From an uncultured Verrucomicrobiales bacterium (lineage in GTDB: Bacteria; Verrucomicrobiota; Verrucomicrobiae; Limisphaerales; CANJSG01), in contig CAMLMI010000037.1 of assembly GCA_946480965.1 (NCBI GenBank), forward strand, positions 1-20,525: a stretch of 20,525 nt of DNA. Reading direction: 5' to 3'. Position 1 is the first letter of the stretch. Every line of letters begins with the position of its first letter. This document shows, piece by piece, positions 14,026-20,525 of this stretch. The notes under the pieces are model-generated. The model did no database searches. It was not told the origin of the DNA and saw only the letters and a program-made list of their open reading frames with translations. Position numbers and translations under genes: made by a program.

Positions 14026-15030
14026 ATGAACCGGAATCCGCACGTCGCCATCGTCGGTGCCACAGGCGCTGTCGGTGTCGAAATGATCAAGACACTGGAA
14101 CGACGCAATTTCCCGGTGGGCAAGCTCACCTTGCTCGCCTCCGCCCGCTCGGTCGGCAAGAAACTGACCTACAAGGGCACCGAGATCACCGTCACCGAGC
14201 TGACCAAGGATTCGTTCAAGGGCATCGACATCGCGCTCTTCAGCGCCGGCGGCAGCATCTCCCGCGACTTCGCCCCGGCGGCCGTGGCCGCCGGTTGCGT
14301 CGTGGTGGACAACTCCAGCTACTTCCGCCAGGACCCGAACGTCCCGCTCGTCATTCCCGAGATCAACCCGGGCGACGTGAAGCTGCATAAGGGCATCATC
14401 GCGAACCCGAACTGCACCACCGCCATCACGCTGATGGCGCTCTATCCCCTGCACCAGGCCTTCGGCGTGAAGCGCATCTTCGCTTCCAGCTACCAAGCCG
14501 TTTCCGGCACCGGCGCGAAGGCGTTGGAAGAACTGGAGAAGCAGGTGGAGCAGATCGTCCAGAAGCAGCCGGTGACGAAGGAGGTCTATCCCCACCAGAT
14601 CGCCTTCAACGTCTTGCCGCACGTCGATTCCTTCCTGCCCACTGGCTACACCAAGGAAGAGATGAAGATGGAGAACGAAGGCCGGAAGATCATGCATCAC
14701 CCGGCGTTCCGCGCCTCCGTAACCTGCGTGCGCGTGCCGATCTACCGCGCCCACTCCGTCGCCGTCAGCGCGGAGTTCGAGAAGCCCGTCTCGCTCGAAG
14801 CCGCCTACGCCGCGCTCAAGGCCGCGCCCGGACTCGAAGTCGTGGACGATCCCGCGAACAAGCAATACCCGATGCCGCTCTTCACCGCCGAGAAGGACAA
14901 CTGCCAGATCGGCCGCCTGCGCCTCGACTGCGCCTTGGACAACGGCCTGTGCTTCTGGGTCTCCGGCGACCAGCTCCTCAAAGGCGCCGCGCTGAACGCC
15001 GTCCAGATCGCCGAGGAGCTGCTGAAGTAG
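14026..15030 (+). CDS. asd: Aspartate-semialdehyde dehydrogenase
   Basis: The 334-residue enzyme reduces aspartyl phosphate to aspartate semialdehyde with NADPH, the branch point to lysine, threonine, methionine and diaminopimelate for peptidoglycan. The N-terminal Rossmann motif is VAIVGATGAVGVEM (7-20). SAGGSISR and VVDNSSYFR precede the catalytic C130 in NPNCTT. A second active-site segment is RVPIYRAHS. Length and features match the family. I chose ATG 14026 because it follows a good promoter by a few bases and begins the Rossmann strand. It ends 20 nt before a strong terminator, so it is transcribed alone or with the preceding gene. Confidence 0.95.
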   Translation: MNRNPHVAIVGATGAVGVEMIKTLERRNFPVGKLTLLASARSVGKKLTYKGTEITVTELTKDSFKGIDIALFSAGGSISRDFAPAAVAAGCVVVDNSSYFRQDPNVPLVIPEINPGDVKLHKGIIANPNCTTAITLMALYPLHQAFGVKRIFASSYQAVSGTGAKALEELEKQVEQIVQKQPVTKEVYPHQIAFNVLPHVDSFLPTGYTKEEMKMENEGRKIMHHPAFRASVTCVRVPIYRAHSVAVSAEFEKPVSLEAAYAALKAAPGLEVVDDPANKQYPMPLFTAEKDNCQIGRLRLDCALDNGLCFWVSGDQLLKGAALNAVQIAEELLK

Positions 15031-15050
15031 CCTTTCCCCGAAAACGATCC

Positions 15051-15086
15051 AGCCCGCCGGAACGATCCGGCGGGCTTTTTTGTTTT
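15051..15086 (+). terminator. Intrinsic terminator of asd
   Basis: AGCCCGCCGG (15051-15060) pairs with CCGGCGGGCT (15067-15076) around a 6-nt loop and is followed by TTTTTTGTTTT on the plus strand. The stem is perfect. The minus-strand gene at 15105 also ends just beside it and may share it. Confidence 0.92.
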
Positions 15087-15104
15087 GCGGAGAACGTGGG
15101 TTGC

Positions 15105-15326
15105 TTACGGATTCCTTGAAGCTTCGTCCTGCTGGCGCTGCGAGTCTTCGGCCAGCCGCTTCGTCCGACGGAACATCAGCACGTATTTCAGCACGAGCAG
15201 GAACGCGAAGACCACCCAGCAGGCGATGGAGAGCGTCGGGTGCCTTTCCCGCAGCGCGAAGGCGCCGAAGACGCACGCCAACTGCACGAGGAGCAGCACG
15301 AACCAGAGACCGCGAACTTGCGACAT
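15105..15326 (-). CDS. Small two-helix membrane protein, unrecognised
   Basis: The 73-residue protein has two hydrophobic segments (about 6-24, LWFVLLLVQLACVFGAFAL, and 32-51, LSIACWVVFAFLLVLKYVLM) and a basic then polar tail (FRRTKRLAEDSQRQQDEA). The topology is a hairpin with a cytoplasmic C-terminus. I recognise no family. The ATG is preceded at 6 nt by a TAACTT box. It lies between the asd terminator and the DUF4230 gene, on the same strand as the latter. Confidence 0.6.
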   Translation of the reverse strand: MSQVRGLWFVLLLVQLACVFGAFALRERHPTLSIACWVVFAFLLVLKYVLMFRRTKRLAEDSQRQQDEASRNP

Positions 15327-15332
15327 GACGTC

Positions 15333-15362
15333 AAGTTAGCTGCCCGCGTTCATCCGGGACAA
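15333..15362 (-). promoter_or_regulatory. Candidate promoter of the small membrane protein gene (leaderless)
   Basis: On the minus strand TTGTCC (15357-15362) and TAACTT (15333-15338) are 18 nt apart. The -10 ends 6 nt before the ATG at 15326. The -10 is a weak match; the spacing to the ATG is the same as for hemB. Confidence 0.35.
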
Positions 15363-15386
15363 GGCTCTTGGCCTCGTCTTGGCAGT

Positions 15387-15992
15387 TCACATCAGCGGCG
15401 GCAATTCCGTGCGGAACTGCACGTCCACTTCGTCGAAGCCCGCCTGGAGCAGCAGTGCGATGAGCTGGAGCTTCGCCCGGTCCTGCGCTTCGGCGACGAT
15501 GCCGGACTTCTTGGCGGCGACGATGAGATGTCCCACCGCCTGTTTGCGCGCCTCCTGTTCCAGCGTCTTGTCGAAGACCCGCATCATCCCCGTGCTGCGC
15601 TCCAGCACCTGGGTTTCGCGGTCGTTCAGGTAGGCGTCGGTCACGGAGGCGGTCGGCAGGGTGAGGCGGATCTTGCGGTCGCTGATGGCGATGTCGCCGG
15701 GCTGGAGCTTCTGGAGATCGATGCCCGCCTTGACCGTGCCGTGGGCGACGAGCGTGACGCGGTTATCGCCATACCACTTGGCGTCTTCCAGCACGACAAC
15801 CTTCTCCAGGGAGAACTTCACCGTGACGAGTTCGTTGAGCGACTGGATCTGGCGAACGACCGTTGTGGTGTTGGCGATCAGCGGCGTGCCCGCCTGCGGC
15901 AACATCCGGCCGACGATGCCGCCCAACAAGAGGCCGAGAATGAAGATCAACGCCACGCCCGTGACGATCAGGCCAACCTTGAGCCGGTTCAT
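15387..15992 (-). CDS. DUF4230 family membrane-anchored protein
   Basis: From ATG 15992 the protein has 201 residues. An N-terminal membrane helix (about 5-28, KVGLIVTGVALIFILGLLLGGIVG) anchors a soluble domain with TTTVVRQIQSLNELVTVKFSLEKVV, GTVKAGIDLQKLQPGDI and a C-terminal helix bundle (KQAVGHLIVAAKKSGI, ALLLQAGFDEVDVQF). This is the DUF4230 pattern, which has no known activity. A GTG or ATG upstream would extend the frame to 16028, but that would cover the promoter shared with hemB. The gene is divergent from hemB with 75 bp between the ATGs. Confidence 0.75.
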   Translation of the reverse strand: MNRLKVGLIVTGVALIFILGLLLGGIVGRMLPQAGTPLIANTTTVVRQIQSLNELVTVKFSLEKVVVLEDAKWYGDNRVTLVAHGTVKAGIDLQKLQPGDIAISDRKIRLTLPTASVTDAYLNDRETQVLERSTGMMRVFDKTLEQEARKQAVGHLIVAAKKSGIVAEAQDRAKLQLIALLLQAGFDEVDVQFRTELPPLM

Positions 15993-15999
15993 GGCGGCG

Positions 16000-16028
16000 A
16001 AGCTAACCCAACCAAGTCCGTCACCCAA
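16000..16028 (-). promoter_or_regulatory. Candidate promoter of the DUF4230 gene
   Basis: On the minus strand TTGGGT (16023-16028) and TAGCTT (16000-16005) are 17 nt apart. The -10 ends 7 nt before the ATG at 15992. Its -35 lies only 4 nt from the -35 of hemB on the other strand. Confidence 0.45.
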
Positions 16029-16032
16029 GCCA

Positions 16033-16061
16033 TTGCCGCGACTCCGGGATTTTTCTAGCGT
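16033..16061 (+). promoter_or_regulatory. Candidate promoter of hemB (leaderless)
   Basis: TTGCCG (16033-16038) and TAGCGT (16056-16061) are 17 nt apart. The -10 ends 6 nt before the ATG at 16068, so the transcript would start at about the first codon. No Shine-Dalgarno sequence is present. Confidence 0.5.
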
Positions 16062-16067
16062 GCGCCC

Positions 16068-17060
16068 ATGTCTTTGTCGCCCGTGTTTCCCGTCGTTCGT
16101 CCCCGCCGCCTCCGCCAGTCCCCCGCCCTGCGGCGGCTGGTGCGGGAAACGCGTCTCAACGCCGAGCAGTTGATCCTCCCTTTCTTCGCCCGGTCCGGAA
16201 AGAAGCTACGCAAACCCATCGGCTCCATGCCGGGCGTGCATCAGCTCTCGGTGGATGAAGTGGTGCGCGACGCCGTGGAAGCCTATTCCCTGGGCGTGCC
16301 CGCCGTGCTGCTCTTCGGCATTCCCGACCGCAAGGACTCCAAGGCCTCCGGTGCCTACGCCAAGAACGGCATCGTCCAGCAGACGGTTCGGGCCTTGAAG
16401 AAGGAGCTGCCGGAGCTGCTGGTCGTGACCGATGTTTGCCTTTGCGAATACATGAGCCACGGCCACTGCGGCCTCGTCAGCGGTCATGGCGAGATCCTGA
16501 ACGATCCCTCGTTGAAGCTGCTCGCTCAGACCGCCGTCAGCCACGCGGAAGCCGGTGCGGACATCATTGCCCCGAGCGACATGATGGATGGCCGTGTCGG
16601 CGCGATCCGGCAGGCGTTGGATGGCGCGGGTTTCCAGAACACGCCGATCATGGCCTACGCGGCCAAGTTTGCCTCCGCCTTCTATGGACCGTTCCGCGAC
16701 GCGGCAGAATCGGCCCCGCACTTCGGCGACCGCCGCAGCTACCAGATGGATGCGGCCAACGCCGAGGAAGCGCTACGCGAAGTCGCCTTGGACATCCAGG
16801 AAGGCGCCGACATCGTCATGGTGAAGCCGGCGCTGGCCTACTTGGACATCATCCACCGGGTGAAGACCGAGTTCCGCCTGCCCACCGCCGCGTATCACGT
16901 CAGCGCCGAGTATTCGATGGTGAAGGCCGCCGCCGCCAACGGCTGGATCGACGAGAAGGCCGTCATGTTGGAATCGCTCCTCGCCATGCGCCGCGCCGGA
17001 GCCGACATCCTGATCACCTACGCGGCCCGCGACGTGGCGCGGTGGTTGAAGGAGGCTTGA
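16068..17060 (+). CDS. hemB: Delta-aminolevulinic acid dehydratase (porphobilinogen synthase)
   Basis: The 330-residue enzyme condenses two 5-aminolevulinate molecules to porphobilinogen, the second common step of haem synthesis. The zinc-binding motif DVCLCEYMSHGHCG gives C124, C126 and C134, so this is the zinc-dependent form. The two active-site lysines are K200 in MAYAAKFAS and K253 in VMVKPA. Further conserved stretches are APSDMMDGR, ASAFYGPFRDA and AAYHVSAEYSMVKAA. Length and layout are complete. I chose ATG 16068 because of the promoter just upstream. No other haem gene is in the window. Confidence 0.95.
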   Translation: MSLSPVFPVVRPRRLRQSPALRRLVRETRLNAEQLILPFFARSGKKLRKPIGSMPGVHQLSVDEVVRDAVEAYSLGVPAVLLFGIPDRKDSKASGAYAKNGIVQQTVRALKKELPELLVVTDVCLCEYMSHGHCGLVSGHGEILNDPSLKLLAQTAVSHAEAGADIIAPSDMMDGRVGAIRQALDGAGFQNTPIMAYAAKFASAFYGPFRDAAESAPHFGDRRSYQMDAANAEEALREVALDIQEGADIVMVKPALAYLDIIHRVKTEFRLPTAAYHVSAEYSMVKAAAANGWIDEKAVMLESLLAMRRAGADILITYAARDVARWLKEA

Positions 17061-17083
17061 ACCAAGCTTGTCGCCGAAAAGCA

Positions 17084-17120
17084 AAAGACCGGCTTGAGAT
17101 CCACGCAGGTCTTTCTGTTT
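17084..17120. terminator. Hairpin between convergent hemB and FHA gene
   Basis: AAAGACC (17084-17090) pairs with GGTCTTT (17108-17114) around a 17-nt loop and is followed on the plus strand by CTGTTT. The gap between the convergent genes is 78 bp. The long loop and the weak T-run make it a modest terminator. Confidence 0.5.
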
Positions 17121-17138
17121 CAGCCGGGCTACCGCGAA

Positions 17139-17654
17139 TCACTCCATCGTTCCCGACTTCATGAAGGCGAGGACCACGGCGGCGATGATGACCACGCCGA
17201 GGATGATCGCTCCGGCGATGAAGAGCTTGGTGCCCTTGTTGTCCTTCTTGGAGAACGGGGAATCCTTGGTGAAGGCCGAGGGCTGGGTGCCCGCGTGGCT
17301 GAGTTCGTCCACCTTCACGCCCTTGGGCATGATCATGGTGCGGTCCACGACCTTCTTGGCCGGTTCCGCGCCTTCCACGCGCACTTCCACCTGGCCCAAG
17401 CGGACGATCTGGCCGGCCTTGACCACGGCTTCGCCGGTCACGGGCTGGCCATTGAGGAAGGTGCCGTTGGTGGAGTTGAGATCCTTGACGACGACGTCGT
17501 TGCCCCGGAGCAGGAACTCGCAGTGATGGCTGGAGACGCTGGGTTCCGCGATCTGGAAGGCATTGTCCTCGATGCGACCGACCGTGGTTTTTTCCACTTT
17601 CAGTTCGTAGGACAGGCCGGTCAGACCCTGGCTGAGGACAACGAGTTTTGGCAT
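17139..17654 (-). CDS. FHA-domain protein with C-terminal membrane anchor
   Basis: The 171-residue protein has an N-terminal forkhead-associated domain (about 1-95) with the phosphothreonine-binding signature: G26 R27, S41xxH44, and the LNSTNGTFLNG stretch with N60 and N63. A flexible linker (100-140) is rich in Lys, Ser, Pro and Thr. One membrane segment at about 144-164 (LFIAGAIILGVVIIAAVVLAF) ends the protein, so it is tail-anchored with the FHA domain in the cytoplasm. It should read phosphothreonine marks from a Ser/Thr kinase, but no kinase is in the window. It is a single gene with its own promoter. Confidence 0.88.
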   Translation of the reverse strand: MPKLVVLSQGLTGLSYELKVEKTTVGRIEDNAFQIAEPSVSSHHCEFLLRGNDVVVKDLNSTNGTFLNGQPVTGEAVVKAGQIVRLGQVEVRVEGAEPAKKVVDRTMIMPKGVKVDELSHAGTQPSAFTKDSPFSKKDNKGTKLFIAGAIILGVVIIAAVVLAFMKSGTME

Positions 17655-17672
17655 AGCGCGGATCGCGGATGA

Positions 17673-17700
17673 TTATTGAAACCCGACCTTCCGAGTCAAC
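17673..17700 (-). promoter_or_regulatory. Sigma70-type promoter of the FHA gene
   Basis: On the minus strand TTGACT (17695-17700) and AATAAT (17673-17678) are 16 nt apart, each one base from consensus. The -10 ends 18 nt before the ATG at 17654, predicting a leader of about 11 nt without a Shine-Dalgarno sequence. Confidence 0.6.
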
Positions 17701-17764
17701 CGGTTAAATCCCCCCGGGACAGGCCGATAGGCGGCTGGAGGCCTTCGGTCGTCGCGAAAGAACG

Positions 17765-18928
17765 TCACTTCGCCTCGATCATCCGCCGGAACTCGGCGAA
17801 CAGCGGCGTGGAATCGTGCGGCCCCGGCGAGGCTTCGGGATGATACTGCACGCAGAAGATCGGCTTCGTCTTGTGGCGCAATCCTTCGACCGTCTGGTCG
17901 TTCAGGTTCACGCGGTTCACCGCCACGTCGGACGGCAACGAGGCGGGATCGACCGCGAAGCCGTGGTTCTGCGAGGTGATCTCGACCCGGCCGGTCTCGA
18001 AGTCCTTCACCGGCTGGTTGCCGCCCCGGTGGCCGAACTTGAGCTTGAAGGTCTTTCCGCCGAACGCCTGGCCGAGGATCTGGTGGCCGAGGCAGATGCC
18101 GAAGATCGGGATGCCGCTCTTCACGAGTTCCTGCGTGGCGCTGACCGCGTAGCCGAGCGCCGACGGATCGCCGGGGCCGTTGGAGAGGAAGATGCCGGCG
18201 GGCTTGTGCTTCAACGCCTCGGCGGCCGGAGTCGTGGCGGGCACGACCTGAACCTTGAACCCGTGCTGCCGGAGACGGCGCAGGATGTTGTATTTCATCC
18301 CGAAGTCGTAGGCGACGATCGGAATGTCGGCGGCGGGCAGAGGCTTGGAAAGCTGGCGGGGATTGGCCGGGGCCTCGGAGCCCACCGGAATGGCGAAGCT
18401 GCCGCTCTGCTCGTCCTTCGCGTCCCAGAGGAAGGATTCCTTGTGGGTGACTTCCTTGACGTAGTCCACGCCGACCAAACCGGGCCATTCGCGGGCTTGG
18501 CGGACGGCTTCGTCGTCGGTCATCGGCAGGGTGCTGACCAAGCCCTTGAGCGCGCCGCGCACGCGGAGCTTCTTGGTCAACGCACGGGTATCGACACCGG
18601 AGATGCCGGGGATGCCCGCCTGTTTGAGATATTCGTCGAGCGACTGGTCCGCGCGCCAATTGCTGACCACGGGGGAAAGTTCGCGGATGACGAAGCCGGC
18701 CACGTGCGCGCGCCAGGATTCGACGTCGCGGGTGTTCACGCCGTAGTTGCCGATGAGCGGATAGGTCATCGTGACGATCTGGCCCTTGTAGGAGGGGTCG
18801 GTGAGGATCTCCTGATAACCGGTCATCGAGGTGTTGAAGCACACCTCGCCAAGGGCGGTGGCGGCGGCGCCGAAGGCCCGGCCTCGGAACACCGTTCCGT
18901 CTTCAAGGGCGAGAATCGCGTTGGTCAT
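17765..18928 (-). CDS. carA: Carbamoyl-phosphate synthase small (glutaminase) subunit
   Basis: The 387-residue subunit hydrolyses glutamine and passes ammonia to the large subunit CarB, feeding pyrimidine and arginine synthesis. The N-terminal CarA domain starts [16 protein letters not shown] and contains [17 protein letters not shown] and TRALTKKLR. The class I glutamine amidotransferase domain has the catalytic C279 in FGICLGHQ, with H363 and E365 in [13 protein letters not shown] and an SNGPGDPS loop. Length is typical. carB is not adjacent: the next gene downstream is the FHA gene. A candidate promoter and two hairpins lie in the 104-bp upstream gap. Confidence 0.95.
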   Translation of the reverse strand: MTNAILALEDGTVFRGRAFGAAATALGEVCFNTSMTGYQEILTDPSYKGQIVTMTYPLIGNYGVNTRDVESWRAHVAGFVIRELSPVVSNWRADQSLDEYLKQAGIPGISGVDTRALTKKLRVRGALKGLVSTLPMTDDEAVRQAREWPGLVGVDYVKEVTHKESFLWDAKDEQSGSFAIPVGSEAPANPRQLSKPLPAADIPIVAYDFGMKYNILRRLRQHGFKVQVVPATTPAAEALKHKPAGIFLSNGPGDPSALGYAVSATQELVKSGIPIFGICLGHQILGQAFGGKTFKLKFGHRGGNQPVKDFETGRVEITSQNHGFAVDPASLPSDVAVNRVNLNDQTVEGLRHKTKPIFCVQYHPEASPGPHDSTPLFAEFRRMIEAK

Positions 18929-18947
18929 GGATCAAAAAAGCTCGCGG

Positions 18948-18975
18948 ATGCTAGGTAGGGTAGTCCACGGGTCAA
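18948..18975 (-). promoter_or_regulatory. Candidate promoter of carA
   Basis: On the minus strand TTGACC (18970-18975) and TAGCAT (18948-18953) are 16 nt apart. The -10 ends 19 nt before the ATG at 18928. The -35 overlaps one arm of the hairpin at 18965-18991. Confidence 0.55.
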
Positions 18976-19017
18976 GCGGCAATCCCCGTGGCGGTCCAAA
19001 GGCCCGTGAACACGGGC
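18965..19017. other. Two adjacent hairpins upstream of carA
   Basis: CCACGGG (18965-18971) pairs with CCCGTGG (18985-18991), and GCCCGTG (19002-19008) pairs with CACGGGC (19011-19017) across a 2-nt centre. The two share the CCCGTG/CACGGG core, so alternative pairing is possible. They lie between the PHA-family gene and carA. They may be operator sites, a weak terminator or an incidental repeat; no T-run follows directly. Confidence 0.35.
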
Positions 19018-19032
19018 GAAAACGCCTGTCTG

Positions 19033-19335
19033 CTAGGCCAGGATCGCGGCCAAGCGCCGTCGCGCGTCGGCCTCGATCTTGCCCATGAACGGCAGGGCTG
19101 CGAAGGGCAGATCGGCTTCAAGCTTCGCGGCGGCCGACGATACCTCCACGCGGCCCTGCAAGGTCATCCCCATCACTCGGCAACGAAAGACGCAGCCATT
19201 GGGCGACCAATCGGCCGTCAGATCGGACACGCGGTCTCCGGCCGCAGGCAGCACGTCTGCCAAGGCGCGCTGGAGCCGCTCGATGGCGGCTTCGCGGCCG
19301 AGCAAGTGGGGCACTTCGAAGGCGAGTTTCGGCAT
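19033..19335 (-). CDS. Polyhydroxyalkanoate-system-like small protein (PHA_gran_rgn family)
   Basis: From ATG 19335 the protein has 100 residues, starting MPKLAFEVPHLLGREAAIERLQRAL. The middle part DWSPNGCVFRCRVMGMTLQGRVEV and the end AALPFMGKIEADARRRLAAIL follow the pattern of the putative PHA-granule-system family: an N-terminal helix after a HxLGRxxA motif, beta strands, then a C-terminal helix. Family function is not firmly known, and no PHA synthase or phasin gene is nearby. An in-frame extension to 19371 would cross the terminator hairpin and is unlikely. It lies between atpC and carA on the same strand. Confidence 0.65.
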   Translation of the reverse strand: MPKLAFEVPHLLGREAAIERLQRALADVLPAAGDRVSDLTADWSPNGCVFRCRVMGMTLQGRVEVSSAAAKLEADLPFAALPFMGKIEADARRRLAAILA

Positions 19336-19341
19336 ACATGA

Positions 19342-19366
19342 AAACGGGCGCTCAAGGCGCCCGTTT
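19342..19366 (-). terminator. Hairpin terminator after atpC
   Basis: AAACGGGCGC (19342-19351) pairs perfectly with GCGCCCGTTT (19357-19366) around a 5-nt loop; on the minus strand it runs into TTTTCATG. It lies 30 nt after the atpC stop and ends only 6 nt before the start codon of the next gene, so it may act as an attenuator between them as well as a terminator. Confidence 0.7.
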
Positions 19367-19396
19367 CGCAAAAGGATGGTTCCAACCGCGTCCGGA

Positions 19397-19804
19397 TCAG
19401 TTCCGGTTGCGGCGTTTGACCTTCAACTGGGCCAGCGAATTGAGCAGCGCCGCCTGCACGGTGGCGTTCTCCTCGTCGGACAGCTTCTCGGCGAGACGGG
19501 CCTCGGCGCGCTTGCGGGCCTCTTCGGCCTTCTGCTCGTCAATGTCGTCGGCCTTGATGGCCATGTCGGTCAGAATGGCCACCCGCTCGCCGGTGATCTC
19601 GGCGAAACCATCGCCCACGGCCAAGAAGTGATCCTGGCCGTTCTTGCGGGCGCAGATCTCGCCGGCGGACACCTGGGTCATCAGCGGGATGTGCATCGGG
19701 TAGATGCCCATCTCGCCCTGCACGCCGGGCAGCGTGACCATCTCCACGTCTTCGGAGTAGATCTTCGCCTCGGGCGTGACGATTTCGAGTTTCAGCGTAG
19801 CCAT
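19397..19804 (-). CDS. atpC: F1Fo ATP synthase epsilon subunit
   Basis: The 135-residue subunit belongs to the central stalk of the F1 sector, where it links rotation to the beta-subunit sites and can inhibit ATP hydrolysis. The N-terminal beta-sandwich (LEIVTPEAKIYSEDVEMVTLPGVQGEMGIYPMHIPL) is typical, followed by a C-terminal helical part (EEARKRAEARLAEKLSDEENATVQAALLNSLAQLKV). The end is basic (KRRNRN). Length is normal. It follows atpD on the same strand, as usual, but the 88-bp gap between them holds an inverted repeat. Confidence 0.95.
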   Translation of the reverse strand: MATLKLEIVTPEAKIYSEDVEMVTLPGVQGEMGIYPMHIPLMTQVSAGEICARKNGQDHFLAVGDGFAEITGERVAILTDMAIKADDIDEQKAEEARKRAEARLAEKLSDEENATVQAALLNSLAQLKVKRRNRN

Positions 19805-19813
19805 GTGGTCTGG

Positions 19814-19885
19814 GTCTTAATCTTCATCTCAGTCCTGATCTTAATCTGATTCGATCATGATTAAGAGTGAGATTGAGATTAGGAC
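19814..19885. repeat. AATC-rich inverted repeat between atpD and atpC
   Basis: The stretch 19814-19846 (starting GTCTTAATC) is an imperfect inverted copy of 19857-19885 (ending GATTAGGAC), with a perfect inner CTTAATC/GATTAAG pair. The arms consist of short TTAATC, AATCT and GATT units. It fills most of the gap between two genes that are normally adjacent, and it could fold into a long hairpin in the atp transcript. Confidence 0.7.
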
Positions 19886-19892
19886 ACGGGGA

Positions 19893-20525
<633 letters not shown>

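Noticed and set aside
17701..17764. Terminator after carA
   Set aside because: The gap is rich in C and G with short self-complementary bits, but I found no stem followed by a T-run on the minus strand.

Overview
The window is high-GC, densely packed bacterial DNA with ordinary chromosomal gene content. I infer a member of the Verrucomicrobiota or a close PVC relative, with moderate confidence. Three things point that way: prepilin-like N-termini of the Ala-Phe-Thr-Leu-Val-Glu type, near absence of Shine-Dalgarno sequences, and AATC-rich inverted repeats between genes. No rRNA, tRNA, CRISPR array, transposase or phage gene was seen.

Layout. (1) 1-818, plus strand: the tail of an unrecognised gene and a YdcF/DUF218 membrane protein. 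(2) 905-5257, minus strand: a type II secretion/pseudopilus operon in the order gspF-gspH-gspI-gspJ-gspK, with overlapping or nearly overlapping junctions. Two copies of a 102-bp palindromic element lie in frame in the leader regions of gspH and gspI. (3) 5442-7741, minus strand: a LarA-type lactate racemase homologue, and a response regulator with a C-terminal Cys/His cluster that is coupled to a small unrecognised ORF. (4) 7876-8946, plus strand: an ECF sigma factor and its probable membrane anti-sigma partner, facing a CvpA-like membrane protein (minus) across a shared bidirectional terminator. (5) 10378-13176, minus strand: a three-gene operon encoding a type III polyketide synthase, a SAM methyltransferase and an FAD oxidoreductase, probably for a small phenolic lipid or quinone. 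(6) 13400-17060: a putative secreted protein and asd (plus), two small membrane proteins (minus) and hemB (plus). (7) 17139-20525, minus strand: a tail-anchored FHA protein, carA, a PHA-granule-family protein, atpC and the 3' part of atpD.

The most interesting signals are not the protein families. First, the 102-bp palindrome sits in two neighbouring prepilin leaders, in opposite orientations, without breaking either reading frame. In gspH it must be translated, because no start codon lies between it and the mature N-terminus. Second, many genes have a TANNNT box only 6-7 nt before the ATG, at a distance that predicts leaderless mRNAs. Third, the polyketide operon has a gene order that recalls Streptomyces srsABC. 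All assignments come from reading the sequence and family knowledge; no database search was run.
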